From Archegozetes longisetosus (Eukaryota; Arthropoda; Arachnida; Sarcoptiformes; Trhypochthoniidae), in assembly GCA_018873245.2 (NCBI GenBank), contig JAEMBT020000001.1, forward strand, positions 8,962,220 through 9,026,219: a stretch of DNA of 64,000 nt, given 5' to 3'. A program made the translations under genes and the position numbers. A model generated the notes under the pieces. The model was given only the letters and a program-made list of their open reading frames with translations. It was not told where the DNA came from and did not search any database. Shown piece by piece: positions 32,892 to 43,276 of this stretch; position 1 is the stretch's first letter; the number at the start of each line of letters is the position of its first letter.

Positions 32892-33945
32892 ACCTCCTAG
32901 TAAGATAATTAGGTATAGAACTATAATAAGTTTACGGTGTTGTACACTGCGTAAAACTAAAAACTAAATTGAAGGTTAACAAATAGATAGGATTTACAGA
33001 CTTGTTTAGACTGATAAACGACAGTCAGTTTTCTTAGTTCAAACTTTAATCGGTTCTTATCTTATAATAAAATTTTACATAAATATTGTTTAAATAAGTC
33101 AGTATTTACCTAAAGCAATTGCTGGAAATGTTTCACTTGTTTTAAACACAGTTTTTCACGCTTATGTCACAAGTTATTGTATCTGATTGATTAGAAGTGC
33201 AAAATTAGATTAAAATTCATATATTATATTAATTATAACTTTTTTCTAACGACTAAAGCAAAGACGTCTTGGAGAAATTTTCTATTTAATTTTTAATTTT
33301 ACGCAATGTATAACGATTCGTATGCGTTTTTCTCACATTTTTTACAAATTTTCACGAATATCATTAATATAAATGTTTATAAAAGTTTAGTAATTTGAGA
33401 GATTCTTACTTAAAAATCAATAAAATTCTTGAATATTTTTAACATCTTTTAATACTCGTTAAAGGACTTAATGATATTTTGATATGAGGGTTTCCGCCTA
33501 AAGATACTATTCAAATAGCTCGTTGACTGCAACATAGAACTGACGATCTGAAAGAAGAAACTCTACATGAAATATTAAACATTATTAGAGATTAAAGTTT
33601 GTCAACCTTTGTGAAACAATAAAAAATTAATCTAAATAACCCTAAATTTTTATTATTCTAAAATTTTTCGTAGAAAATTGAGCTGACGCTAAACTTATCT
33701 GATCATAGAAGGATCTATTTTTTATAATAATTACAGTATGTCATTTTCACACGGCAATTGTTTCGGGGAGTCTTATCGCTTTAAAATAGATATTTGTCTG
33801 TGAACTTTAAATAGTAGTTATAAGTTGTAGAACTTGATATTTAGAAGCTTAGTACTTAATATTACATAGCAATAAGTTTAACAATCAATTTCTAACTTTT
33901 CGCATAAGATAACTATATTTCATCTTAATAATTCTAATTCTTAAA
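32892..33945. other. upstream region of the cysteine protease gene
   Basis: AT-rich. The block 33680-33945 is the part shared with the relic at 14190-14975, so it probably includes the protease promoter. No TATA box could be fixed. Confidence 0.4.
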
Positions 33946-36247
33946 ATGAGATTATCTCTTATATTCGTTGCATTATTGAGTGCATCACTTGTTGACTGTT
34001 TTACTCATTATAATAAATTTAATTCGATAGAAAGACAATTTGAAAGTGTCGCCGAATATGCCATCCATGATGGGTTTTCTGATTTTGAAAAACGTTTTTC
34101 CGAATTCAAGGTAGCTATTGAATGAACCGTAAGTTTATACTACTTATTTCGCTATTTTTAGCTCAAATATAATAAAATATATGAATCAAAAAATGAAGAA
34201 GAGTTTAGAAAATTCAACTTTTTAAACACATTAAAAGAAATCGAACGAAACAGACAATTATATTCAAAAGGGGAAGTTTTGAACAAGATGGAGATAAATC
34301 ATTTGGCAGATTTGGTGAGTTTTCGAAATAATAATAAAAATCTTAAAAACCTATTGATCCTTATTAGATAGGAAAAGAGTTTGGAGTACTCGTTGCTCTG
34401 CTTTTAGAGAGTACTTCTAGTTTACTTTATAACAGGAACTTTTTATAAATAAAAGAAGTTTTGTCACAAATAACTAGTTTACAGATATTTTTTAAAAATC
34501 AAGTCTGAAAACGAATACCGCCTTTTGATGAATGGATCACCATTTGACCTTAAATCTATTTCAATTGAAGAAGAAGAGGTGCCACAGAGTGACGAAGAAA
34601 TTCCCGAAAGGTTTGATTGGCGTGAAAGGGGATGCGTAACTTCTGTTAAGGACCAGGGAAATTGCGGTTCGTGTTGGGCCTTCGCTTCGGCTGCTTCAAT
34701 CGAAAGCGCGCACGCTATCAAATACAATCTATCACTTGATTTATCGACACAAGAATTAGTTGATTGTTCGAGTGTTGGCAAATATCATAGTAATGGATGT
34801 AATGGAGCAGACATTGGACAAGCCTTTCAATATGTTATCGATAACGGTGTATTTGAAGACAAAGTCTATCCTTATGTTCATAAAGTATTCTATTTTAAAC
34901 TTTTGAGAGTTAAAAAAAACTGTTTTTTATTCAATTTGATTTTTAAACTTTATATAATAGCAAAATCAATGCCAGGCCTCAGAAATAAAAAGTTCGCATA
35001 AAAAATGGTTTATCAACAAATATAAAGTATTGAGATTCAACGCGACGGATGAAGAAATTATGTCAACCATTTATAATAACGGACCTGTCACTGTTTTGAT
35101 TAACGCCGAAGGAAATGACTTCAGAAGTTATCGGTAATCAATTCGAATCATTCAATTATTATCATAGGACGAGCGGAATAACTTTGAACCTTTGAACACC
35201 TTATTTAAGACCTTGATAGAGTTGGTGGGAGAAAATTACCGACTATAATGTTCAATAAGAGACTCTGTGAATTTCAAAGTTATACTGCTTTTTCAATAAA
35301 TTATAGAAATCGAATTTACAAGAAAATGACTAACAAAATCAGTAACAAAATAATTTCATAGAGTTGAAAAACTTAAAAACATGTGGTAAAAAGTTTTAAA
35401 TCAATCGAATCAAGTTTACTGATGATCTTAGTTTTTCTTGGAACTCTATACGATATCTAACAATAGTCTTTTGTAATAGTTTACAAACAGTACATCTTAT
35501 TTGGAATAACTTCCTGTTTTTTTATTAACCCGCTCTGAAGTTCTGATATTATAGTATCTTAACCTATGCTAAACACTTCGGTTAATCTAAAATAGAATGC
35601 ATAGAATTTTGCATTTCCCTTTGGAAGGAGCTACGTAGTTCTAATTAGTGATGTATAGCTTAAGACTAAGATAAGAGAAATGAAATTTGTGACTACAAGA
35701 CTAAGACTAAGACAAGACAAACTAAAAATCTCTAAGCTATACATCATTAGTTCTAATGACCTATCAGTCAAACGCATGAATGACTTTGAGTAGCATCAGG
35801 CCTGCGGTCGAACCCTGACTACTGAGCTCATATGGCAGTGCCTTACTGATTGAGCCGCCATCACTGCTAATCTAATATTCAATTAAATCTATACAATTAT
35901 TAAGTTGAGTTAAGTAGGGTTAGAAGAATGGGATTAGGTATGCGTGGAGGCATGATATTGATTAGTACGTTATTTATTTTGCAAATACTAGAGTCAACTA
36001 TTTTAACTCACTACCCTATCTGAGTATTTTTTGTTTTTTATACAATAGTAGTGGAATAATAACTGGAGGACCGAAAGGATATAACCACTACGTCTTAGTA
36101 ATTGGTTGGGGAATAGAGAACAATACTAAATATTGGATTATTAAGAATAGTTATTCTCCAAACTGGGGAGAAAATGGCTTTGCAAAATTCAAAAGAGAAG
36201 TAAATATAAGAAGTTTGAATGATATTGTTGTTTATCCTATTCTTTGA
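33946..36247 (+). CDS. papain-family (C1A) cysteine protease, mite group-1-like, five exons
   Basis: Exons 33946-34110, 34162-34314, 34504-34884, 34961-35133 and 36049-36247 join in phase to 356 residues. The protein starts with a signal peptide (MRLSLIFVALLSASLVDCF). The inhibitory propeptide has an ERFNIN-like helix (EEEFRKFNFLNTLKEIERN) and NHLADLSENEY. The mature enzyme begins near IPERFDWRERG and shows KDQGNCGSCWAFASAASIES (oxyanion Gln, catalytic Cys 163), GCNGADIGQAFQYV, catalytic His 304 in KGYNHYVLVIGWG and Asn 324 in YWIIKNSYSPNWGENGF. The position after Asn-Ser is Tyr where papain-type enzymes normally have Trp. Likely a secreted digestive protease of the kind that includes mite group-1 allergens. 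No frame lesions. The 915-bp last intron carries a tiny hAT element and a SINE-like sequence, while the other introns are 51-189 nt. Confidence 0.93.
35646..35749. mobile_element. miniature hAT element in a protease intron, 104 bp
   Basis: Ends TAGTGATGTATAGCTTAAGA and, reverse-complemented, TAATGATGTATAGCTTAGAG, with a perfect 8-bp target-site duplication GTTCTAAT (35638-35645, 35750-35757). The interior is mostly AAGACTAAGACAAGAC-type repeats. Confidence 0.9.
35795..35870 (-). repeat. possible tRNA-derived SINE fragment
   Basis: On the minus strand a pol III A-box-like word (GGCGGCTCAATCAGTAAGG, about 35841-35860) is followed about 30 bp later by a B-box-like GGTTCGACCGC (35804-35814). This is the head structure of tRNA-derived SINEs. 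No tail or duplication was recognised. Confidence 0.4.
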
Positions 36248-37177
36248 CTTGAACTATTTTCGAATTCTTATTAGTATTCATTATAACAACAAAATGTTAA
36301 ATACTACTTCTCAAAGAGATTGTAAATTAATAAAATCTGAATTTAAAAATTAAGATCAAAAGATATTCAAGATTTTCGTTTGTCTTGAAATAAATGGTGA
36401 ACCAGTGAATAGTTTGCAAAAGATCGTAAACAAAAATTTTGCAAAAACTTATAACATTGCCAACAGCTCAATATCTATTATTCAGGATAACCTCTGGAAA
36501 TGCTTAATTTGAATCATAAATAAGCAATAAAGTAAAAAATTAGTTATATCGATGGTTTAAAATTTTTTTCGTTGCTTTGCTAACTACTTGCACCTGAAAA
36601 CTAATACTTTCATAAGTCTAAACATATGGAGTGTAAATCAAATCAATGAGTTTGACATCTTATGCTATATGCAAATATTTTCCAGTATTTAACAAATTTT
36701 AATCAAAATATCTAGTTTAAAATGTTATTGATATTTATCATGCAAATACTTATAGAAAAATATATGTAATTATTATAGTTATTTTTTCACCAAAACCATC
36801 AAGCTTGAAATTATTGGCATTTACTGAGATAGAACTATCTTAAAATTGTGACGTATAGTATCGAGATAAAAATATTTAATGTCTTGGTGTATGATGTATT
36901 TTAAAGTATATGCATGGTTCAATATTATAAAGTCGATAAATATAATTGATTAGAAACTATATCTCCCACAGTATCAATCAATATTTAAAATTTCAATTTT
37001 AGATATTTTCCCAATTGATGATCTCAATTTATTGATCAGTAAAATAATAAAACATAAAATTAGGTCACAATGTAAAAAATTGTAAAATAATAAATCGATA
37101 GTTTAAAGAAAAAAGTAAGTTGTCGTCAGCACAAATTCGACTTAACTAAAATCAGTTTTTTATCTCATAGTTTTGTG

Positions 37178-37181
37178 CAGT
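37178..37181 (+). promoter_or_regulatory. initiator-like site conserved upstream of the receptor copies
   Basis: TTTATCTCATAGTTTTGTG followed by CAGTGAATGC lies about 68 bp before the ATG of copy 1 and recurs before copy 2 (41145-41175, CAGT changed to TAGT) and copy 3 (45459-45485). An arthropod initiator is close to TCAGT. No TATA box stands at a fixed distance. The conservation may only reflect recent duplication. Confidence 0.3.
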
Positions 37182-37245
37182 GAATGCAAATTTGAAGGAA
37201 TTATATGTTGAATAGTATTTAGAAAATACATTAATTTAAGATAAA

Positions 37246-38409
37246 ATGAATGCTTTTGATGTATATCAAGTTTTACCGAATGAAGTTATATTGAATTCAG
37301 CTGAAACTCATTTGTATAAAATCGGGTTATGTCTAACTTCTCCAAATCCTACAAACAGATCTAAACTCAATCATCCTCTACTAGTTTTCACAATCATTGT
37401 TATCTCAATCATAAAAGTTTTGGTTCCGTTACTTTTTAAAGAGAAAAATGAATATTATTCTATAATTATCGGAGACTTGTCTTATTTGATTGACCTAAGA
37501 ATCCATCTCATCATTGCAACTGTACTCTATCAACTGTGGGTTCTATGTTCGCAGCTAATATATTATTATAATTACAAAAATGACATTAAACCTGGTTATC
37601 TTAAAGTATTTGAAATGATGTCTGGTTTAATTTCACCAAAAAGTATTGGATTAACAAATAAAAAGCAAATTTTAAAATTAGTAAAACTATCAAAAGCTTT
37701 ATTTTTCTTCTGTAAACTGACTACTGAGAAACTATTGCCAGTATTCATATTCATTTCTAATATGTCGATATACTTTATGAAATGCTCAATTAAAGAAACA
37801 ATTATATTTGGTATTCCCAACAATCTGTTATTGACATGGTGTTGCTATTATATGTTTTCAATATACTTATGGCAAGTTATATATTTCTACATAATTTGCA
37901 AATATATTATAATCAAACTTAAAGAGTCAAATCATCAAATTTCGATAGCTAAACGTAAAATAAATCATAAATCTATTGCTAGAAAAATTAGTTCATTGAA
38001 TTCATTATACTCAGAAATCAATGAATACAATGAGACTTATTGGTCGAAGTTTTTGTTAACAATTTGGTTGGTATATGGTCTATTTATTATTTTTAGTCTG
38101 TACAGCTTATTATTCTTGGATATGAACATAATAACAAGAACTCTTATCGAATATATCATAATACTTGTGATTCTTAGCTTTATTAGTATAATAAACACTG
38201 CCTCATCAGTCAATTTCGAAGCGAACAAAATCTATAATATATTAAATAATCTGATGGCTTCTCAAGCAAATCCTTGTTTCAGAAGATTTTTTGGACTAAC
38301 TTTCCACAACTCTATTTCAAATAAAATTAAGGTAATGACAAAAGTTTTTAAAAACCAAGAAGATAAGAAAATATTAGTTTTTAGTAGGCTCAAAACATTT
38401 ATAGTATAA
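37246..38409 (+). CDS. multi-pass receptor-like membrane protein, copy 1 (intact)
   Basis: Intronless, 387 residues, rich in Ile, Leu, Tyr and Lys. Six to seven hydrophobic segments can be seen, at about residues 43-64, 84-108, 150-176, 190-223, 268-292 and 298-320, with a charged loop between the fourth and fifth (KLKESNHQISIAKRKINHKS). No signal peptide. The pattern recalls the gustatory/odorant-receptor-like 7TM superfamily and families of multi-pass proteins expanded in acariform mites, but no diagnostic motif settles it. It is the first of three tandem units and the only one that keeps both termini. The upstream 550 bp is shared with the other copies, so they probably have similar expression. 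Function is inferred as chemosensory at best. Confidence 0.7.
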   Translation: MNAFDVYQVLPNEVILNSAETHLYKIGLCLTSPNPTNRSKLNHPLLVFTIIVISIIKVLVPLLFKEKNEYYSIIIGDLSYLIDLRIHLIIATVLYQLWVLCSQLIYYYNYKNDIKPGYLKVFEMMSGLISPKSIGLTNKKQILKLVKLSKALFFFCKLTTEKLLPVFIFISNMSIYFMKCSIKETIIFGIPNNLLLTWCCYYMFSIYLWQVIYFYIICKYIIIKLKESNHQISIAKRKINHKSIARKISSLNSLYSEINEYNETYWSKFLLTIWLVYGLFIIFSLYSLLFLDMNIITRTLIEYIIILVILSFISIINTASSVNFEANKIYNILNNLMASQANPCFRRFFGLTFHNSISNKIKVMTKVFKNQEDKKILVFSRLKTFIV

Positions 38410-38824
38410 CAAATTTTTTCAATTTGATTTTCAACTCTTGATTAATAGTTACTGGCATTCATAGAAAGAGTTGGTCAGAAAAGAATTGGATTTTCATGTT
38501 GGAAATTATTTATTATTAATTACCTTCGATGTTATGAAGTAATTATTTATTTAATTAGTTTGTGATTGTTTTAATTTTATCAAAATCATTTTTTAATTCT
38601 TCAACAGATCATTACTTTTCTGGTATTACTTTTCATGAAAATAATTCAAATTTCAAATTAAATACTCAACACTGACAAGACACCGATAAGCTTCAACACT
38701 TTGTTCATATTTTACAAAGAAAAACCTTTCATTAGCTATACTTTGCACTTATATTTGAACTTATTGTTATATTTAAAATAATTTAGAGAATCTAAATTGA
38801 AGGTATGGATGCTATTGATTGATA

Positions 38825-39686
38825 CAGTATTTTTCGATTGCTTTTGAAGGAACGACACATAACTTTGATGGGTCGTCTGTTGCTCCCAAATAGCAATATA
38901 GTTTCGTCAAAAGTTAATGATAGTCAATGAGAGTATGTAATGAATTACTTTTCACTAGTGCATCCATTACAAACGTTTATTCAATTGTAAACATATTTTA
39001 AACCATTAAGTTATCGGAGAGCTTCTCGTATTTTGTTACTTATTGTTTAATTAGTCCTCTTTTGACCCAAAACTAAATTCATGTTAACCCTAGGACAGTA
39101 ATTCGTGGGTCAAAATGACCCAAAGGCTTATAAAAACTGTTATATTTATTTAATGCAATTCCTAATGTTAATATAATTAATAGTATTTTCAAATGACTAT
39201 ATTCAGATCATATAAAGCAATAAATTATTAGCAAATTATATATTTATATTTAATTGTGTTCAAGGCTAATTCTATTTGAGTTTAGGCCATAAATTTATAT
39301 ATGAAATTAGTTTTTATTCAAACCTTAAGTAATAAACGTGAAGGGTGACGATACTAATAAAGTAACAACAGCACACTAATTATTTTACACCCTAACCCTT
39401 ACGATAACATACTTTTCCAAATCAATCGATGGGTCAAAAAGACTCTAATTTACTGAAATGATTAATCAAAATCGTTTTACTGTTTAAGGGTTAATATTCA
39501 CAACTTAATGGTCTAAAATGTATTTATAATAGAATAAATATTTGCAATCGATGCATTGCTGGGAAGCAATTTGCGTGCTCTCATTGACTGTCGAAAAGTT
39601 TTGACGAAAAGTTATTGTCATTTGGGGGCGACGGCCGAGCTGTCAAATTCATTTGCCGTTCCATCAAAAGCAACAGAAGAATAATG
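38825..39686. mobile_element. Tc1/mariner-type MITE between receptor copies 1 and 2, 862 bp
   Basis: Inverted repeats of about 110 bp (GCTTTTGAAGGAACG on the left, GCTTTTGATGGAACG on the right when inverted, also TCGTCAAAA and GTCAATGAGAG on both). TA flanks at 38823-38824 and 39687-39688. The matching place in the next unit (near 42816-42825) reads GATTGATAAATAAGAAA without the element, with a single TA, which is an empty site. It hosts the piggyBac-like element at 39088-39490. Confidence 0.85.
39088..39490. mobile_element. piggyBac-like MITE, nested
   Basis: Ends CCCTAGGACAGTAA and, reverse-complemented, CCCTTAAACAGTAA, flanked by TTAA on both sides (39084-39087, 39491-39494). TTAA duplication and CCC ends are the piggyBac signature. 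A GGGTCAAAATGACCC palindrome lies near the left end. No coding sequence. Confidence 0.85.
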
Positions 39687-39825
39687 TAAATAAGAAAAAT
39701 TAGATAATTTGATCAGATACACTAGATTTCTTTCCAAAATTCATTCAAACCTTGATAAGAGGAAACATTACGAAATTCTTAAAATTTCTGGGATCCAATC
39801 TGAAACCATCCTGCCAGTCCCGGAG

Positions 39826-40619
39826 GGTTAGACTTCGAAATTTCGAAAAATAAAGTTTCGAAATATAAAGTTTCGAAAAATAAAGTTTCGAAAAATAAAG
39901 TTTCGAAAACCCTGTTTTGAGGCCCTAATAATACGATAAACCCCATTTTGTTTTTATAGGGATATTACTTTCAGATCTCTATTAAGAAACCAATGGACTG
40001 GTAGTAAAAAATAGTAACATTGATGTAATTGTGTTCATTAAAATGATTGGCATACTTATTATCAATTAAACTGAACCTGGCTTTACATCCTTTAGTTTTG
40101 TACTCATAATGATCTTTATTTTGTAGGTTTTAATTCTATAAACATCGAATTATTGTGAACTGCAGATATAGAACTGCGATCATTATTAATTAAATAAACT
40201 CAATTATTCATAATTTATTCTAGAAAACATTAAAAAATAGAAAATTTGTTGCGGAAGAATGTCTATTAATGAATGAAAGACTTAAAGTTTTAAGACTTAA
40301 AGACGAAAAGTTTTTATTATCTTTAAAACTCTGTCTGCTAATCCCTTAATCTATTGGAGTTCCTCTGCAATTTGATAATAGTGAAAACAGGTTTATTCCA
40401 CAAATAAGGCTTATTCATTAATTTAATGTTCAATTATAATCTATTTGATATTTGAAAATATTTAGTTTCAAATTTAGCTTATTTTAAGTTTAGAAAATCG
40501 GATTCTTTTTTCTGGTATAAAGTTTAGAGACAGGGTTTTCGAAACTTTATTTTTCGGAACTTTATTTTTCGAAACTTTACTTTTCGAAACTTTATATTTC
40601 GAAACTTCGAAGTGATCCC
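39826..40619. mobile_element. repeat-ended element with 9-bp target duplication, 794 bp
   Basis: A perfect 9-bp duplication GTCCCGGAG flanks it (39817-39825, 40620-40628). Each end carries tandem 15-mers of the type AAAGTTTCGAAAAAT, in opposite orientation at the two ends, just inside an ACTTCGAA word. The equivalent positions 3' of copy 2 (about 42945) and copy 3 (about 47737) lack the insertion. No coding sequence. The 9-bp duplication suggests a MULE-type mechanism, as for 26705-27647. Confidence 0.88.
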
Positions 40620-41235
40620 GTCCCGGAGCAGTCTGGTCGCTCTGCATTTAGTCTATTGTCTTTAATGAAGTATTGGTCGATAATTTAAAATAGTTTTAAA
40701 TGTGATCGATATTTATTATGCGAATACTTATATAAAGTTGCGCGTATGTTTAAAGTCAATATTTTTCTTTCTTCAATTTAAAACATTTAGTTTAAAATTA
40801 TTAGCACTTACTAAGAGTAGAAATTTCTTAAAGTTGTGGCATATATTAACGACTCAAAAATATTTTATGCTTTAGTATATGTTGTATTTTAAAGTACCGA
40901 ACTTGAGTCAATTTTATAAAATCGATAAGTATTACTAGTAAGAAATTTTTCCACCATAATATCAATATTTGAAATTACAATTTTAGATATTTTCCCATTT
41001 AATCGCCTTAATTTATTGAATTTTGTAATAATAAAACTTAAAATTAGGTCACAAAGTAAAAAATTTTGAAATAATAACTGAACTTCTTAAAGCCAAATGA
41101 TAAGTGGTTGTCGTCAAATATGAGTTCGACTTAACTAAAACCAGTCATTTATCTCATAGTTTTGTGTAGTGAATGCAAACTTGAAAGAGTTATATATTGA
41201 ATAGTATTTAGAAAATTATATTATTTTAAGATAAA

Positions 41236-42351
41236 ATGAATACTTTTGATGTGAACCAAGTTTTACCGAATGAAGTTATATTGAATTCAGCTGAAACTCA
41301 TTTGTATAAAATCGGGTTATGTCTAACTTCTCCAAATCCTACAAACAGATCTAAACTCAATCATCCTCTACTAGTTTTCACAATCATTATTATCTCAATC
41401 ATAAAAGTTTTGGTTCCGTTACTTTTTAAAGAGAAAAATGAATATTATTCTATAATTATCGGAGACTTATCTTATTTGATTGACCTAAGAATCCATCTCA
41501 TCATTGCAACTGTACTCTATCAACTGTGGGTTCTATGTTCGCAGCTAATATATTATTATAATTACAAAAATGACATTAAACCTGGTTATCTTAAAGTATT
41601 TGAAATGATGTCTGGTTTAATTTCACCAAAAAGTATTGGATTAACAAATAAAAAGCAAATTTTAAAATTAGTTAAACTATCTAAAGCTTTATTTTTCTTC
41701 TGTAAACTGACTACTGAAAAACTGTTGTCAACATTCATATTCATTACTGGTATGTCGCTTTATTTTATTAAATCCTCAGTCATAGAAACAATTATATTTG
41801 GTATTCCTAACATTCTATTATTGACATGGTGTTGCTATTATATGTTTTCAATATACTTATGGCAAGTTATATATTTCTACATAATTTGCAAATATATTAT
41901 AATCAAACTTAAAGAGTCAAATCATCAAATTTCGATAGCTAAACGTAAAATAAATCATAAATCTATTGCTAGAAAAATTAGTTCATTGAATTCATTATAC
42001 TCAGAAATCAATGAATACAATGAGACTTATTGGTCGAAGTTTTTGTTAACAATTTGGTTGGTATATGGTCTATTCATTATTTTTGGCCTATACAGTTTAT
42101 TATTCTTGGATGTGAACATAATAACAAGAACTCTTATCGAATATATCATGATACTTGTAATTCTTAGCTTTATTAGTATAATAAACACTGCCTCATCAGT
42201 CAATTTTGAAGCAAATAAAAACTATAAAGCATTAAATAATCTTATGGCTTCTCAGGCAAATCCTTGTTTCAGAAGAACTTTTAGACTAACTTTTCACAAC
42301 TCCATCTCAAATAAAATTAAGGTAATGACAAATATTTTTTTAAAAACCTAG
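41236..42351 (+). CDS. multi-pass receptor-like membrane protein, copy 2 (C-terminus truncated)
   Basis: Intronless, 371 residues, differing from copy 1 at a small number of positions; the differences cluster near residues 155-175 and at the end. The same hydrophobic segments and loop are present. After KVMTNIF the frame shifts at a T-run (42335-42341, seven T where copy 1 has fewer) and ends LKT-stop. The DNA beyond still encodes the 3' end of copy 1 (KILVFSRL and FIV) in another frame, so the last 16 or so residues were lost by a one-base expansion. All membrane segments precede the break, so the product may still work. Confidence 0.7.
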   Translation: MNTFDVNQVLPNEVILNSAETHLYKIGLCLTSPNPTNRSKLNHPLLVFTIIIISIIKVLVPLLFKEKNEYYSIIIGDLSYLIDLRIHLIIATVLYQLWVLCSQLIYYYNYKNDIKPGYLKVFEMMSGLISPKSIGLTNKKQILKLVKLSKALFFFCKLTTEKLLSTFIFITGMSLYFIKSSVIETIIFGIPNILLLTWCCYYMFSIYLWQVIYFYIICKYIIIKLKESNHQISIAKRKINHKSIARKISSLNSLYSEINEYNETYWSKFLLTIWLVYGLFIIFGLYSLLFLDVNIITRTLIEYIMILVILSFISIINTASSVNFEANKNYKALNNLMASQANPCFRRTFRLTFHNSISNKIKVMTNIFLKT

Positions 42352-43276
42352 AAAATAATAAAATATTAGTTTTTAGTAGACTCCAAATATTTATAGTATA
42401 ACTATTTTTTTCAATTTTATTATGAATTTCTGATAAATAGCTAATGGTATTCATAGAAAGAGTTGGCCAGAAAAGAATTGGATTTTCATGTTGGAAATTA
42501 TTTACTATTAATTATCTCCGATGTTATGAAGTAATTTTTATTTAATTAATTTGTGATTGTTTTTAATTCATCAAAAAAAAGTGTTTTTTTGAAAAATTCT
42601 TCAACAGATCATTACTTTTCTGGCATTATTTTTCATGAAAATAATTCAAATTTCAAATTAAATACTAAATACCGACGGAAAATTGATAAGGTTTGATACT
42701 TTTTCTGTGGGTTACTAAGAAAAGTCTTTCATTGGCTATACTTTTCAATTGTATTTAACTTATATTTTAAATATTGTGGAAAATCCAAATCGAAGGTATA
42801 GATGCTATTGATTGATAAATAAGAAATTTTAAATAATTTAATCAAGCATACCAGATTTCAGTTTCATTCAAACTTGGTAGGGGGAACAGCACGAGTTTAT
42901 CAAAAATTTCTAGTATCCAAAACCACCCTGTCCATCTCGGAACATCTTGTCACTCTACATTCAATCTATTATCTTTAGTGAATAACTGTTAATTTAGATA
43001 TTAAAAGTTTAAAATAATCTTAAACGCAATCGATATTAATCATGAGAATACTTATATAAAAATACGTATGAAATTATAGTCATTACTCTTTCTTTTTTTC
43101 ATTTAAAGTTTCAAAATCATTACACTTATTAAGATTAGAATTTCGTTAAACTTGTACATATTAATGACTTTAAAATATTTAATGTTTTAGAGAATGCTGT
43201 ATTTTAAAGTCTAAAATATGAGTCATTTTATAAAATCGATAAATAGTATTTATTAGAAAATATTTCTCCCATAATA
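42352..43276. other. 3' flank of copy 2 and 5' part of duplication unit 3
   Basis: 42352-42950 matches the 3' flank of copy 1; from about 42960 the sequence matches the upstream regions of copies 1 and 2. The unit-3 upstream sequence is cut near 43276 by a 2-kb insertion and resumes near 45271. Confidence 0.6.
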
